From Litsea cubeba (lineage: Eukaryota; Streptophyta; Magnoliopsida; Laurales; Lauraceae): a stretch of 64,000 nt of DNA. Under the pieces are notes generated by a model that saw only the letters and a program-made list of their open reading frames with translations, searched no databases and was not told where the DNA came from. Positions 23,162-36,174 of the stretch are shown here, piece by piece. Location: NCBI GenBank assembly GCA_012931725.1, contig CM022948.1, positions 69,976,444 through 70,040,443 of the forward strand, in the 5' to 3' direction. Both the position numbers and the translations under genes were made by a program. Position 1 is the stretch's first letter. Every line of letters begins with the position of its first letter.

Positions 23162-24682
23162 TGCATGGAGGCCCTCATCTTTTCTTCTTTTTTTAAGCTG
23201 TCTTCCCATTACTCTCTAAAAACTTCTAATGATGGAAAGTGTGCAGAATTAAAATAGCAAGATGTAATAGATTTGTGAACTAACTGATCCAATAATGTTT
23301 TTCCAGTAGAAATACGTAATTTTATCATAAAAAACATGATTCTGACTTTTTCCAAGTCTCATATTTTCCGGTCCTAAACTTGCAAGAGTACTATTATTTT
23401 CATCATGTGTTCAGATTTGACATTATATATATATATATGGATAAGGCTCTCCTAAGCTTAAGCTTAGGATAAAATTCTGTAAGCTAATGCTTTGGGGCCT
23501 ATTCTGGGTCCATCCAAATGGACCAAACACACGACCCCCCAAAATTGCATATGTCTACCAACTTTTGGTCAGATCCAAATTTACAAGACCGTTGGATCGA
23601 CTGTGTACTAATCCGAATGGATATTGACCATTAAACTTTTGGTGCCCAGATGGAGATGATAGAAACCACGGTTGGGATATATATTTACACACACACACAC
23701 TAAGTAGATAATCATGTTAAAAGTTGAAGTTGAAAGAATGGTAATTACTATAGGAAATCTATAGCTCGCATGCCACGGGTCCCACCCCAGATCAAGCAGG
23801 ACTGATGCTAGCAGTGAATACAATGCTAGCAGTGAATACAATCCCACATAATATAATACTTGATCTGGTCCTACCTATAAGACTCCCAAGAATTTGTGGA
23901 TGTGGGCTTTTTAGCGTAGAAGTCTCAAGTAAGTTTGACATTTTGGAATTCATTCCATCCCATAGGAGAGACAACACTCGAAGAGATCTACCGAGCTTCC
24001 CAACCGCCGAAATACACATAGATCTCCGATCGCGTTTCAAAGTCTCCACATCCAAATTTATCAATGAATTCAAGAAGTAAAATGGACTTAAAGAAAAAAA
24101 AAAGGAATTGCAAATCCAGAAATCATATAGATGTCAGTAGCAATTGGATTTTTATCACACATATATAAAATAGAAAGATTAAGTTCCTCTTCATTACAAG
24201 TTCCAAAAAATTCAAAACCATTAAAAAAGACATGATAGATAGCTCATTCCTTTATCAGATACTTGTCTTTTTCTGAAAAAAAAAGAGGAGAATAACATGT
24301 CCAAGGAATAGTGAGAAAAACAACATGGCTAAGTAACTTAAACCCAAAAAAAAAACTTTACTCTACCGAAACTTACTCTACCGAAACTGTCCTCACTTTG
24401 TTAAGATAAGCACAAAGGCTCAACCATCCAAGCCCAACCACACCAAGGCTTGTCTTATCACAGCTGTATGATCAGAAGAATAAGATCTCTACACTCTGTA
24501 TGTAAATATACTATTTTCCCTTTCACTACCATAAAAATCCCTTAAAACTCAAAAGGCTACTCTACCAGAAGAAAAGTGCTCAAGACTCTTGGTCAAGTTA
24601 GAAGCTCTCATTCAAAAGTTCTTTTAGAGGCACATCGACTACAAAAGTTAAGTAACTCGTTGCTGTACCTCGAGGGGGCATT
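23162..24682. other. Intergenic, then L1 internal 3' remnant
   Basis: 23162-24300 has (TA)n near 23424, (CA)n near 23687 and an 18-bp tandem duplication at 23808-23843 (GCTAGCAGTGAATACAAT), with no supported gene. From about 24540 to 24670 the sequence matches the region before the 3' LTR of the minus-strand L1 copy. A polypurine tract (CTCGAGGGGGCATT) ends at 24682. Confidence 0.55.
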
Positions 24683-27294
24683 TGTTGACACCAAAAATAT
24701 CACTTTGCCTCTTCAACATCAAGAAAGCTACATGAAGCCGCAACCTACTACAAACAGGCAATGCTACTTCTAAAAAACACAAATCTTGTCGGAATCAAAC
24801 AAAAACTGCAAGATCCTTCAAGGCAGCCAAGAGAGGAGTACACATGAAGTTTCGGGCCATTTCAAAATTATTTGGCCTAACTTCACTCCTCTTGCAGCTA
24901 AACAGGAGATCCCGGCGGCAACGGCGTCGAAGAGATCAAATCTTCGATCAGAGCCTGTGGATGGTCTCAAAATACCTCCAAAAGGCTCCACATCAAGTTC
25001 CGAGTCAAACCAACAACATTTGACCCTACATCAACCCTCAAACAGTAAAATCAAGCCTCTCAGTGGTGGGAACCACCAAGGCCATAACTCATCAGACAGA
25101 GCACCTGACTGGCTTCAAAATGCTTACAAAGGGCTACATGTCAAGTTTCAGGTCATTTCGACAACGTTTGACCAGACTTTGATTCTCGAAAGCCAAATCA
25201 GGCCTCTCGGCGGCGAAGCTCCCCAGGACCATGGTTTCCAAAATAGGTCTAATGGATCATCTCAAAATGACTCCAATAGGCTCCCTATCAAATTTCAGGT
25301 CAATTGGACATCGGTTGACCACACATCAAAGCGCGACATCTTCCCCGCGACAAAATCAAGTCTACTGGCGACAGGACCCCACAAGGCTTTAAAACTCAAA
25401 CAAAAGCCTATAGTTGGTCTTATTTATTGCTCAGGAGGCTTCAACTCAAATTTCAGGTCATTCCAACATCGTTTGTCCCAATTTCGGTTTCTGACAGTAA
25501 ATCGGCAGCTTTACGCAACAAAGTCTTCGGCTTTCCTGGAAAATCGGAAACTTTACATCCCAATATGCAAGGATTCTCATTAAATTTTCTACGGGGAAAT
25601 TAGGCCAATAAATGCGCAAAAAATGTCAGGAAAAATATTGAAGAAAAAAGAATCGGAAAGGACGGAACGAAACAGCCGAAAATCGGCGACCAAAAGGGTC
25701 CAAACCCCATGGTCGCCGCGACCATGGCCCATGGTTGCCGGCGACCCTGGAAATCTGGGTCGCCGGATTTCCTCTGAAAGGACGTTTTTCGACCCCTTTT
25801 CGCGTTTTGAGATTTCCGGCACCTATGGTTTTCCAAAATTCTGACTTTCGAGGCACCAAATCCGTCGATCTTTGTTAACATCACGGATCCATTTCCGAGA
25901 GTACCAAATCATCATTGATAGCCAACCGGTAAACCAAGAAAGTGCACTTTCGTTCTGATCGATCGAGAAATCGACAAAATAGGTGGCACCGGCCCACTGT
26001 TAGCAATCAATGTCTGAAGTTGCATGGTCAACCGATGTCGATCAGCATGAAGATCCATCGATGATCATCCAAGAAGAATTCCAAAAGACGCGGCACGGCC
26101 CGCGACTCTTCAAGTGACTTGGCGACCATTTAATGTTGTTAATTGACCCGTTTATGGCAACTTAGTGTAGACATTAACTCGTTATTTCGGACAGCCCAAT
26201 CAGAAGCAACCAAAAAGGAGTTACTGGTTATACATAAACATGGCATTAACCCATGTAACTCCTCCCATCATGGAGATTAAAGGCGATTAAATGCACTTAA
26301 TACTTCGCCGGTGAATCAGAAGCCAAAGAAAAGGAGTTACAAAATAAATCAATTAAAACTTGTAACTTGTCCCATTATGCGGCTTTAATGCATTCAAGGC
26401 CCATAAACTCTCCTAAATAGCTATCGAAGGCCTATAAAGAGGAGAGCATTCCAAGAAGAACAGGTCCAGAAATCCAAGCACGAAAAAGGGTCTAGAAAAT
26501 TCCATCAGTCATCCAAAAAAAAGAGAGAAAACTCTGCTGAAGTTCTGCATCGACTACTGCTACAAGGTGACAAAAGTCCCTTGGGGGCACTCCCCCCAAG
26601 GTCCCTTTCCCTTCTTCTTTTGTCTACATGGCTTAGACGTGGCTTTTCAGCCCGTCTACTTAGCTTTTTATTGGACATAGGACCTCCTCTTGGTCTTTGT
26701 CCTCTAAAAATTTGAGGTCATGCCGAGCCAAGTGAATCAAGAGCATCCTCTGTTCTCATCTGCATGGATGATGGCGAAGTCCACACATGGCTTGCGGCCG
26801 TCATTCTGAACGAGTCCCCCACAATCTCCTGAGAAGTTAGATCCTCCTTTTCTTGCTTTTCATTGTAGTTTGTATTTTTCTAAAGAGACAAAAAAATCAC
26901 AACACTTGTCTTTCACTATTGATAAGAATTGTAAATCGGCTATAAATGCCAAAAATCGGCTATAAATGCCAAAAAATCACCTTTTACGGAAAACATCACC
27001 TTTAATGGTAAAACCAATGAAATCGCCTCTTACGGTATTTCAAAACCATGTCTATTTTCTTAAATATATGTGCAATGAAAACTCGAAAGAAGTTGATTTC
27101 CTTTTCTACTTGTGAAGGTCGATCTCTGGATCACTATTTGCAATTCCAAGTAGAGTAGAAAATCTAGCACACCCACCTAAAAAGAAAAATGTTGATGCTC
27201 GTTTTACCCTCCCGGGCGCGAAAGGGTCGTACCCCACGGACCCTCACGTCCGCCGACCTCAGTAAGCGCTGAGTGGCAGAAGCGCAGTCCATCA
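24683..27294 (+). mobile_element. Family L1 gypsy-type 3' LTR, complete
   Basis: A 2.6-kb LTR from TGTTGACACC to GTCCATCA, starting with TG and ending with CA. It is preceded by a polypurine tract, so it is a 3' LTR whose body upstream is lost. The 265-codon open frame at 24786-25583 matches no protein domain and is probably chance. The right end abuts L2-like LTR sequence. Confidence 0.8.
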
Positions 27295-28655
27295 CTGACA
27301 GTAACAGGACAATTCATTTCCCATATTTGTTCAAGTTACAAATTATAAAAGTATATTCATGAAAATCCCAAAGAAAAAGGCTAATAAAAGCCAACCAATC
27401 TAACTAACTAAACAAGATGCTACCCCAAAATATGTGACGAACTCCAGTGCCAAAACCGACATCTAAATGACATCATCAGCACAACAAACCTACCCGGATC
27501 CACAGCATGCACTCCAACTCGGAACGAGGACTTGCTACCTATGGCATCAAAAGTGACGTATCAGACACGACTGTCTGGCAAGTGAATAATACAGAAAAGG
27601 TGTACAAGTGTTTGCCAAAACATATTCATAATCATAAAAGTGCATTTGAAGGCTAAACATAAGTAAAGATAATATAAGGTAACCAAATACTGAATTCAAG
27701 GGATTAGCATTGAGAATATTTCTCAGAGAATTGGGAACCAAATAAAACATAATAATAATAAAAATCCATTTTTCCAACAACAAAGCTCATTTGACAATCT
27801 AAACAAAAGTAGTAATTGAATACCAAAATCATTTGCATGAAATAGACAGCGTGTTGAATCAAACTGATAAAATAGACAAATCGGATAAACAGATGGTAAT
27901 CCACATTTTGCTAAATTCTCATATTACCGAAGTAACAAGAGCACACAAACAAATAGCCGTTTCCATAAAAATGGCCGGAACAAACAGAAGTCGTTGCCAT
28001 GGCTGGAGCACACAAATAGCCGTTGCCATGGTCGGAGCAAACAAAGGGGTCCAAACTGCAGTTGGCAAATAATTTAAAGATCCGTAACCCGGGTGATCAG
28101 CCCAACTAGGTGACCTAAGCTTAGTGGTGCCGTTCAAAACCTGAATAGATACAAATGAAATCATAGCGATACATTTTCAATCGGTAAAAGGAACTACTCA
28201 GAACAAATACAAACGGACAATATCGAACGAATCAAACGAGTAGCCTTACTGATATTTTCAGACGTGGCGAACCACTCAAATCTATTTCAAATCAAATTAT
28301 AGAAAGCATACGTATTTCTCTCTATTTCAAACTAATTTATGAAAAGCATACGAATTTCTCTCAAACTTGGAATGAAGTAGTGTGTAGTGGTTGAGTGGTT
28401 TACCTAAGGTTGCCTCTATACACACTTAGTCCCTCAAATCGGTCTATAAGTGAAAGGTTTGATGCCACTGAAGATCTCCGACATTTGAGGACGTAAAGTA
28501 TTCATCAAGACTTGTAATAATTCCCCCAGTAATTCCAACATCGAACATTTCTCACATTTTCCCCATTTAATTTATACAATTCAAGATGTTTAGATTTTAA
28601 TATTTTAATTCTCGGATTTCCATACATCATTTTTAAATTCCCAAAAAGTCTAAAT

Positions 28656-28779
28656 AGCCCGAGACAGAGCCCGGGCTGTGGCACGGGATCCCACCTTGGA
28701 CGGTGGGATCTCACTTTGAAATGAGATCCCACCGTCAAAGGTGGGATCTCGTGCCACAGCCCGGGCTCTATCTCGGGTT
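28656..28779. repeat. 124-bp near-perfect foldback
   Basis: Two 58-bp arms (28656-28713 and 28722-28779) around an 8-base loop pair with only about four mismatches or indels. Each arm holds AGCCCGGGCT and two GGATCCCACC/GGTGGGATC inverted words, so each arm can also fold on itself. Confidence 0.9.
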
Positions 28780-28876
28780 GTGTAGCACGGTTGTTAAATT
28801 CCTGGGCTTCCATAAATCGATAGGGGATCAACACACCTGAAAAAAGGGGCTGGAAACAGGCCTGGGCAGATTCCAG

Positions 28877-28963
28877 GTCCGCTCGAGCGACCCAGGGTCC
28901 GCTCGAGCGGAGCCCATCTAGAGGCTTGTCCGCTTGAGCGGCCCATGGGCTCGCTCGAGCGGA
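28877..28963. repeat. Cluster of four CCGCTCGAGCGG-type palindromes
   Basis: TCCGCTCGAGCGA, TCCGCTCGAGCGG, TCCGCTTGAGCGG and CTCGCTCGAGCGG lie at about 28878, 28897, 28929 and 28950. Confidence 0.85.
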
Positions 28964-31518
28964 CTGGGCTCTGCCCTGTCCGTTCAGTGCAAATTTCTGC
29001 TCAACTTCTTGCATTTTTCTGGTTTTTTTGCCTTCCTTTCACCTCCCCTGCATCCTTACACTACCTGGGTTCCATTTGCTTCAAACAAACTCCATTCAAA
29101 CACCAACACACTAATTCATTCAACTATCCAAAAATCTGATAAAAACAAAGCCTTTCCATTCACCAAAAATATAGAATTCTTAGATTCAAACACTATTGAT
29201 CTTTAGATGATCAATTGATAAACCAAATCCAGATTGTTGCAAAATAACAACTTAAGGAAAAATAGAAATGAACCATCACTTATACATTTCAAAGATCAAT
29301 TCATTAATTGAAAAGGAAAACAACATAAAGTAGAGAATATAAATAATCCAGGATTTTAAGAAAAATCATCAAATAGTTGCATGCATCACATTGTCTGAAA
29401 TAACCACTTGCCTTGGCTAAGAAGAGAATAAAAAACACTCCAACACTACCTCTCCACAGCCACAAGCTTCAATCTACAAAAACACCCATGAAAACACCAC
29501 TCAAAGCTCAACATTTTGAGAAAATAAAAGGCTTCTCCATAGAAGACCTTGCAAGCATGAAGAGGAGGTTCTAAAGGGTCCATAAAATTCAAGATTACAA
29601 GAGGGAAGCCATTGCTTACCTCTAGGTGTTCCAAACAAGAAGATGGGCTTGGAGAAGAAGGTAGTTCCAGCTGAGATCCCTTCAAAATGGGTTCTTTGGA
29701 AAGCAAGGAGATGAGGAAGAGAAATGTGCAATCCAATCTCTCTCTTGGGCTGAAAATCAGTGACGTGCAGAGGAGATGTGAGAACTCGACCCTAGATTTC
29801 CTGGTTTAGCGTGTTTTTAATCATGGATTAGTTTTCTCAGTGGGTTTACTGGTTGTTTGATTGAATTTCTGAGTTAGACTACCCTCTTCTTTAGTTTTGG
29901 AGAGTTTTGAAAGCCAGTGAACCTAGACAGTGACCTTAGGGTTCTATTTGTTTTGTGTGGTCATTGTGGAGATATTCTCTTTGATTTCTAGAAATTCCCA
30001 TTTTAGCTTCGTTTGACTAATCTCGTCATTCCCTACAACCTTTGTGTTCACTCCGTACCCATTCGAAGCTCCGAAAATCAGTTTTTCCAGCCCTGGGGGC
30101 AAAACCGATCTTTTCACATTGAATCTGGAACCTAAATTTCTAGATCTCAGAACCTTGCCAAATATATACTTTTTGGAAACTAGATTTTATGAGAAACATT
30201 TCTCTCTTCTTTGTCAATCGCATCCGAGGCCCAAAAAATTGATATTTTAACCCTTGAAATCCCAAATCTTCCATTATTTTGATCCATTTGACCAAAGAGT
30301 TGACTTTTTCTGTGGACCCCAGAAGTATGACAATCTTAAACTTGTTGGAAAGATAATTTTGTGCCGGACACTTTTCATGTTTTAAGTTTCTTGATTTAAG
30401 GTCTAGAAAGCCCTCTAATTTCCATTTCTAGTTATACTTAAGTGTGGACCCCACACCCACCCATTACAAAAAGTATCAACCCTCTTCTCCTCCCTCATTT
30501 TTCCCCTCTCCATCGACTGCAACCTCCCAGCTACAGTACCAGCAGCCTTCTTCTCCCTTTTCTTCCATTTCTCTTGCTCAAATGGAGCCTCCAAGCCACC
30601 AATCCGACGAGGGAACTCCGGCAACTTCTTCCCCTTCATCTCCTCTCTCGTTTGACACCATTTTTGTGCGAATCTCAGCTGGGCAGCCCCTATTTCAAGC
30701 TCTTTCTTGTTGATTGATGGCCCTAGAGGTAAGGACTCTTCCCATCTTGTATTATTAAGCAATGGCATCCCCTTAGGTCCTATTTCTTAGCGTTGTTTAA
30801 ACCCATTCCTTGTCTTTATTGATTTACCATTTTAGGGTTCTAAGATGGGTTTGTTTTTGGGGGTTTTCTTGGTTTTTCTTGTAGGGTGATCTTGATAGTG
30901 TTTTGAGCTTGGATTTGCTTAGCTTGGACCCAAGGCAAGTGTATGAATGGATGATTTCAAGTGTTAACATGTTTTATGAGAAAAATATGGATTTTCATTA
31001 CTTATTATTAATGATTTAATACTTACCTTTAATCATGCTTGTCACTATGACTTTCTGTTGCTTTTGAAAGGATGATTTTTGAATGCTAACATGTTTATGG
31101 AAAATCTTGATTTACATTAATTATTTTTTGTGATCTCATATGTGTTCTCATCTACATTTTTGATATAGTCTCCATTGCCTTTAAAATGCATATTGATGAG
31201 TCTTGTTACATTGTCTAATATCTTGGAAATGGTCGCATATGATTTTGTTAAAGCTTTTTATGGTACATATGGATTTTCATGAATAATGGGTCATCACTTG
31301 ATTGAATGTGTTGAAATGGATGGTTGTATGAATGGGATTTTGATGGAAGGATGGATGAGGTTGAATTGGGAATTTGAAGTGTTGGGAATGGAGGTTTTAA
31401 ATGATGAAATGGAGGAGCATTTGGCTCACTTTATTACAGGGATCTGACCCTTAAAAATGAGGAGTGTTTGGAGAAAGAAGGGACTGAAAATAGCTTCAGA
31501 AATCTGCTCCCGCAGTAA

Positions 31519-31787
31519 TGTCGGTCAGCCTGTCGGCTCACCGACAGCCAACCGACAGGTGACCGACAACAGTTCGGTCCCAATTCCAGAGAGCTGCATT
31601 TTTCTACAAATTCTGATGCTAAAGTGTCGGTCAGCCGACAGTGAACCGATAAACCCTCGGTTCCAATTCCTTAGAACTATTTTCTCCCCATTTCTGGACT
31701 CGGCTAGCCGTCAGTCAGCTTGTCGGTCGACCGACATGACCCTGTCGGTTAACCGACAAGCCAACCGAGGGTTGACCGAAATGTCAA
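31519..31787. repeat. TCGGT-NN-ACCGA palindrome cluster, L2 5' LTR
   Basis: At least a dozen TCGGT or ACCGA half-sites in 270 bp, including the full palindromes TGTCGGTCGACCGACA and TGTCGGTTAACCGACA. Confidence 0.9.
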
Positions 31788-32554
31788 TCCTAATGGATTT
31801 CTTTTGGGGAACTTGTGGAACTATATGGGAGCAGAATGTGGAACTACATTGAAGAAGAAACCCATCATCCTAATTTTGTTAAAGGTCTTCTAGACTTGTC
31901 AATGTGTTAAGGTCCCGGATTGTCTCTAATTCTTATGGAGTACCAAATAAATGTTAAATCGACAAACGAGACCCTATTTACATTGATTCAAATCTTGGAC
32001 CTTCAACACTTAGCCAGGAGAATGTTGGAGATCCATTCATGTTTATCTTGACCCGAATTGTATTTGTACTTTTCAAACATCATATCTTATGATTTGGACT
32101 TGCTCCGAATGTATTGAAAAATGTGTTTAGCTTTTGCTAACCCGTATATGCTCTACCCGATATGAATGTGCATTTGTGCCTATGGGCACCCCGTTCCGTT
32201 ATTATGGATTTGTTTTGATTTCCTGCATTTGACCTACGAGTCGGCACCACTAAGCTTGGACAACCTTGTTGGTTTGATCCACCGACTTGGAGATCTCCCC
32301 CCTCCTGTTTAGTCAGCTGCAGTCTGGAATATGCGGAGTTTTTACCTGGTTCGCTACCGTGGTCCCGTAGAGTATATATATGTATATTATAGTATTTTAT
32401 CATTGGTCCTCCTCACCTTGTGTGACCGAGGTCAATGATCCTATAGGGTATGTGCTCTCATTACTTTAGTGAGAGAGGATTTGGCTTTGTGTGGTTACTA
32501 TCTTGACGGTTCCCAATCCTTGATACCCTTACTGTTTTAAATATACATACTTCA

Positions 32555-32760
32555 TACGTGTTTTAAATGAATCCCCGATTTGTTAAATGTTCATGTTTTG
32601 TACATGTTTTAAATGAATTCCCGTTTTGTCAAATATCCATGTTCTACACGTTTTAAATGAATACATGTTTTGCTAGATATTCATGTTTTATACATGCTTT
32701 AAAGGAATACATGTCTTGTCAAATATTCATATTTTATACCCGTTTTATATGAACACAGGA
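32555..32760. repeat. About 50-bp degenerate tandem repeats in L2 LTR
   Basis: Four to five units built on CATGTTTTAAATGAATNCC and TTTGTNAAATNTTCATG. The same run is in the 3' LTR at about 40315-40525. Confidence 0.75.
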
Positions 32761-33407
32761 TTTGTTAGATGTCCACGAATTTCTATACATTTTAATCATG
32801 TACAGTTTTTGATCAAATAGCGTGATTTATCATATGTTTTATTCTTCAATATATTGTTTATATCCTTTCACCCACCTGCCAGACCGTCGTGTCTGACCCA
32901 CTGCTTTGGTACTCAAGTTCAGATTTCTTACCCGAGATGACTGCACGTTTTGGCTATGGAGCCATGAGCTTGCGGGTTGTTTTGTCGGCTATGTCGTGTA
33001 GACATTGAGCTTGACGTCGGAGCTACGTCACATATGGGGTAGTGATTATTAGCTTGTTTTGTATGGCTTTTATTAGCCCTTTTTCTCGGATTGTAATTAA
33101 TATACATTATTATTTGTAACTTGAACATATGTGGGAATATAATATCCAGATACTTTCAGCTCTGTATTTTGTTATAATGGTTTGTTACAGTCTGATATGT
33201 TCATTGATAAGATAATTATATGCTTGGGTTGAGTGCGACGCTGAATCCAATGGCCACGGACTTCGGGTCGCAATGCCACGAAAGCTTCCGCAAAAATATT
33301 CAGGATGTGTTGGAACGTGTTATCCTCACACATGCTGATCTTGGGCGAAAAATAATCTTTACTTAACTCCCAATTCACGGCCCCTCTGGTTTGGGGTATT
33401 GACAGAC

Positions 33408-33420
33408 TGGTATCAGAGCC
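33408..33420 (+). promoter_or_regulatory. L2 primer-binding site
   Basis: TGGTATCAGAGCC, three bases after the 5' LTR, complementary to the 3' end of plant initiator methionine tRNA. Confidence 0.9.
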
Positions 33421-35442
33421 GGCATGTTTCTAGGAGATAAAATACTCTAGGAACCGAAGACGTGTGGTGAGAAATCGTTAGCTTTATTATCTTGTTTTAA
33501 CTAGATGTCGCTGTCGATTTCAGATTCTTTTTCGTTCTGTCGATTTCGGATTTGTTTTCCTTCTAGTGGGGGAGACCCTCCTTGTCTCTTCCTTTTTGTT
33601 CTTGCTTAGGAATTTGGGGGACCAAATTCTTTTCTAGTGGGGGAGGATTTAATGTCTCCACACCCACATTCAGTGCCTTTTCTTGTTTTCGCGCCAGAGA
33701 GTCAGAGTTTTGTGATCTTAGCATGTGGTTCTCGAAGGATTTGGCAAAGTTTTAGCTCTTTCGGCATCACAGATATTAGCAGCAAGTGTAGAATTGTATA
33801 GTTGTTAGTCAACAAGAGGCGTGAGCAGCACTTCAAGACTATTTGCAGCTGATTGAGAACCGTCACGTGGCAAGCCAAAATAGGTAAGTACAGATGTTTG
33901 GGTTGAACTTGAGCCGTTTTCTTAAGTCAAGAGACTCCAGTGACCAGACAAATGGTGGATTTCAAGAAGGCTGAGGTGACTTTCAGTTGATAGAGCTTCA
34001 AGTGGATGCCAAAAGTTAGAAATTTCTCGCGTATCGATGAACTTATGACGAAGAATTGTTCGAGGAGGTTCAGTAATTGTGGCTAGGATGGTGAAGTCGA
34101 CTTGGCAGGATGCATTAGTGTGTGGTTAAAATCGTGGGAAGAAAACTTTCAACTATGGCATAAAGAACTATATACAGAATGGATAGTTACTTGGTCATGT
34201 GATAAAAGAAATCTTGTGGACTTTATGGATTTTGGGATATTAGTTGGACACTGTGCAGATGCAAGCAGAAGAATTATAACCTATGGACAAGGCCAGTTAG
34301 AAGATTCGGAGAAGAATGACGCATGTGAATGACTTGAAGATGATGGACTTGGGATGGAGGCAAAAGATTGAACAAACAAGGCATTGAAGGACAATATGTG
34401 CAGTGCTTTACGACAGAGATAGAGTTACAGTATTTTGGAATGAGTCAGAACTTTCATTCTCTTGGACCGACATTGATGGACAAGAGTAGCAGATTCGAGA
34501 TCGTGTAAGAACATCTGAAGGGTGTTAGAGGTTTGATGGAAGGATTCTTCGAATATTGATTATGTCAGAGGTGCAAGTTACCAAGTGAAGTTTGGACAGT
34601 TTGAGATTGAGTGGGGATAGTGCAGTATACAGGAGCAGTGCAAATCATCAATGTATAGAGACAATTTTCAGTTGGTAAAACTCCAAAGAGATGTTCAGAG
34701 TAAGAGATTTCTAGAATTTGATGAGTTTTGTCAGAGAATTATTTTTGGGATTTTCAACAAGTGCAGCTATGTGGAGGAGTTGACTGCAGAAAGGACCTCT
34801 ACTTGATCGCCTGATAACGAAGATTTTCACGGATTTTATCGACATGAGGAACTTCGGATTTCAATGCATAGATACACAGAGCAGGGAATCAATTATTTCG
34901 GATTTTGGTTTGGGAAGGCAGATCTGGCAGGACAGTTGCAAGAGTGTGTCAGAGCTTTAAATGCTGAAGAATGGTAAAGGTACAAGCATGTTACTGTCAG
35001 AGACCGACTATTGTACAGAGGATCAAGAGCAACGAGTAGAAAGAGTTAGAGCTAATAAGAGTTAACCTTGACGATTGTGCGGTGGATACGAGACCCTAGC
35101 TTCAACAGTTGCGATGAAGCCGAAATGATTGTTCCAAGAATTTTCTTTACCAAGCTGGCTAGAAGTAAGAGAATTGGTTGAGTTTAGAAGGAGTCAGAGT
35201 TAGCAAATTTCTTGAGCAGTCAGATTGGCAGGGTAGTGACAGATTCGAGCTAGTGGAAGAACGTTTGACGACTGTTGATAGTTGACCGAAGAGTTCTACA
35301 GCGAGGATGACCCAGCGAGTTCAGATGTTTTCGAGAGGACCGTTTTGGAGTTTTGATTTGTGGTTTTGTTTTCGAGGTGTGGGATTAATATCCCCACTTG
35401 TTTATGAGCTTGTTTAGTTCATTTGGAGGACCAAATGTTCTA
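33421..35442 (+). mobile_element. L2 internal region, non-coding
   Basis: No gag, protease, integrase or reverse transcriptase motif in any frame. The longest plus frame is 34102-34332 (76 codons), not recognised. Copies of the polypurine-like AGTGGGGGAG occur near 33565 and 33639, so the internal start resembles the internal end. Confidence 0.75.
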
Positions 35443-35454
35443 AGTGGGGGAGGA
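35443..35454 (+). promoter_or_regulatory. L2 polypurine tract
   Basis: AGTGGGGGAGGA immediately precedes the 3' LTR (TGTGAGAACC at 35455). Confidence 0.85.
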
Positions 35455-36174
35455 TGTGAGAACCAGACCCCAGATTTCCTGGTTTAGCGTGTTTTTAATC
35501 GTGGATTAGTTTTCTCAGTGGATTTACTGGTTGTTTGATTGAATTTCTGAGTTAGACTACCCTCTTCTTTAGTTTTGGAGAGTTTTGAAAGCTAGTGAAC
35601 CGAGACAGTGACTGCATGGTATAAAAAATCGACCGATACTGGTACGTATCGGCCGATACGTACCGGTATCAGCGACACCGAGCCGATATCTCGCTGAGAT
35701 ATCGGTATCGGCGATACCGTTCAAAATATCACGAAAATATCGTAATATATCGGCCGATATGATGTTCATATTAGCCGTCGCGATATCTCGGCCGATATTT
35801 TGAAAATATCGGCCGAGATCCCTTAAAAGCCCTAAAATCCTATTTTTCCCCCTTCTTCATCTTCTTCCCCTCTCCTCTCATATCCAAACTCCCAAGAGCA
35901 ACATCCACATTTTTTCACACTCATCTTGCATATTTTCTTCAAGAAAATATTATTAAGGTAAGAGAAAATCAACTTAAACTCTTAAAACATGGTATTATGT
36001 ATTTATGTTTTTTTTTTTTTTAGATGAAGCATGGAAAATTAGAAATCATGAGAATGTCACTTGTGTTGTGTTCTTCACTTAGAACTAAGTTAGATCTATA
36101 TACTTTCTTGCTAGATCTACTCATAGACATGATTTTGTATTTTTTTTAAATTTTTTTATTTTCGGATTTTTTAA

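Larger units (their letters stand above)
27295..29776 (-). mobile_element. L2-related LTR fragment, minus strand
   Basis: In reverse complement, 27295-27560 matches the L2 LTR at about 32880-33190 (GCCAGACCGTCGTG-like and TGTAACTTGAACA-like words). The minus-strand order of a CT-rich leader, a G+C-rich motif cluster and the 3' end follows L2. The outer ends are missing, cut by the L1 LTR on the left and the L2 element on the right. It contains a foldback (28656-28779) and a CCGCTCGAGCGG cluster (28877-28963). Confidence 0.6.
29777..33404 (+). repeat. L2 5' LTR, 3628 bp
   Basis: Runs from TGTGAGAACTCG to TTTGGGGTATTGACA. It contains a mutated TATA element (TACAAAAA at 30465, where the 3' LTR has TATAAAAA), a C+T-rich leader, a short open frame starting MEPPSHQSDEG (30582-30713), a TCGGT/ACCGA cluster (31519-31787), an A+T-rich TATATATATG stretch near 32373 and a run of about 50-bp repeats at 32555-32760. 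Confidence 0.85.

Noticed and set aside
24786..25583. 265-codon plus-strand frame as a gene
   Set aside because: It lies wholly inside the L1 LTR, has no recognisable domain, and is broken in the other L1 copies.
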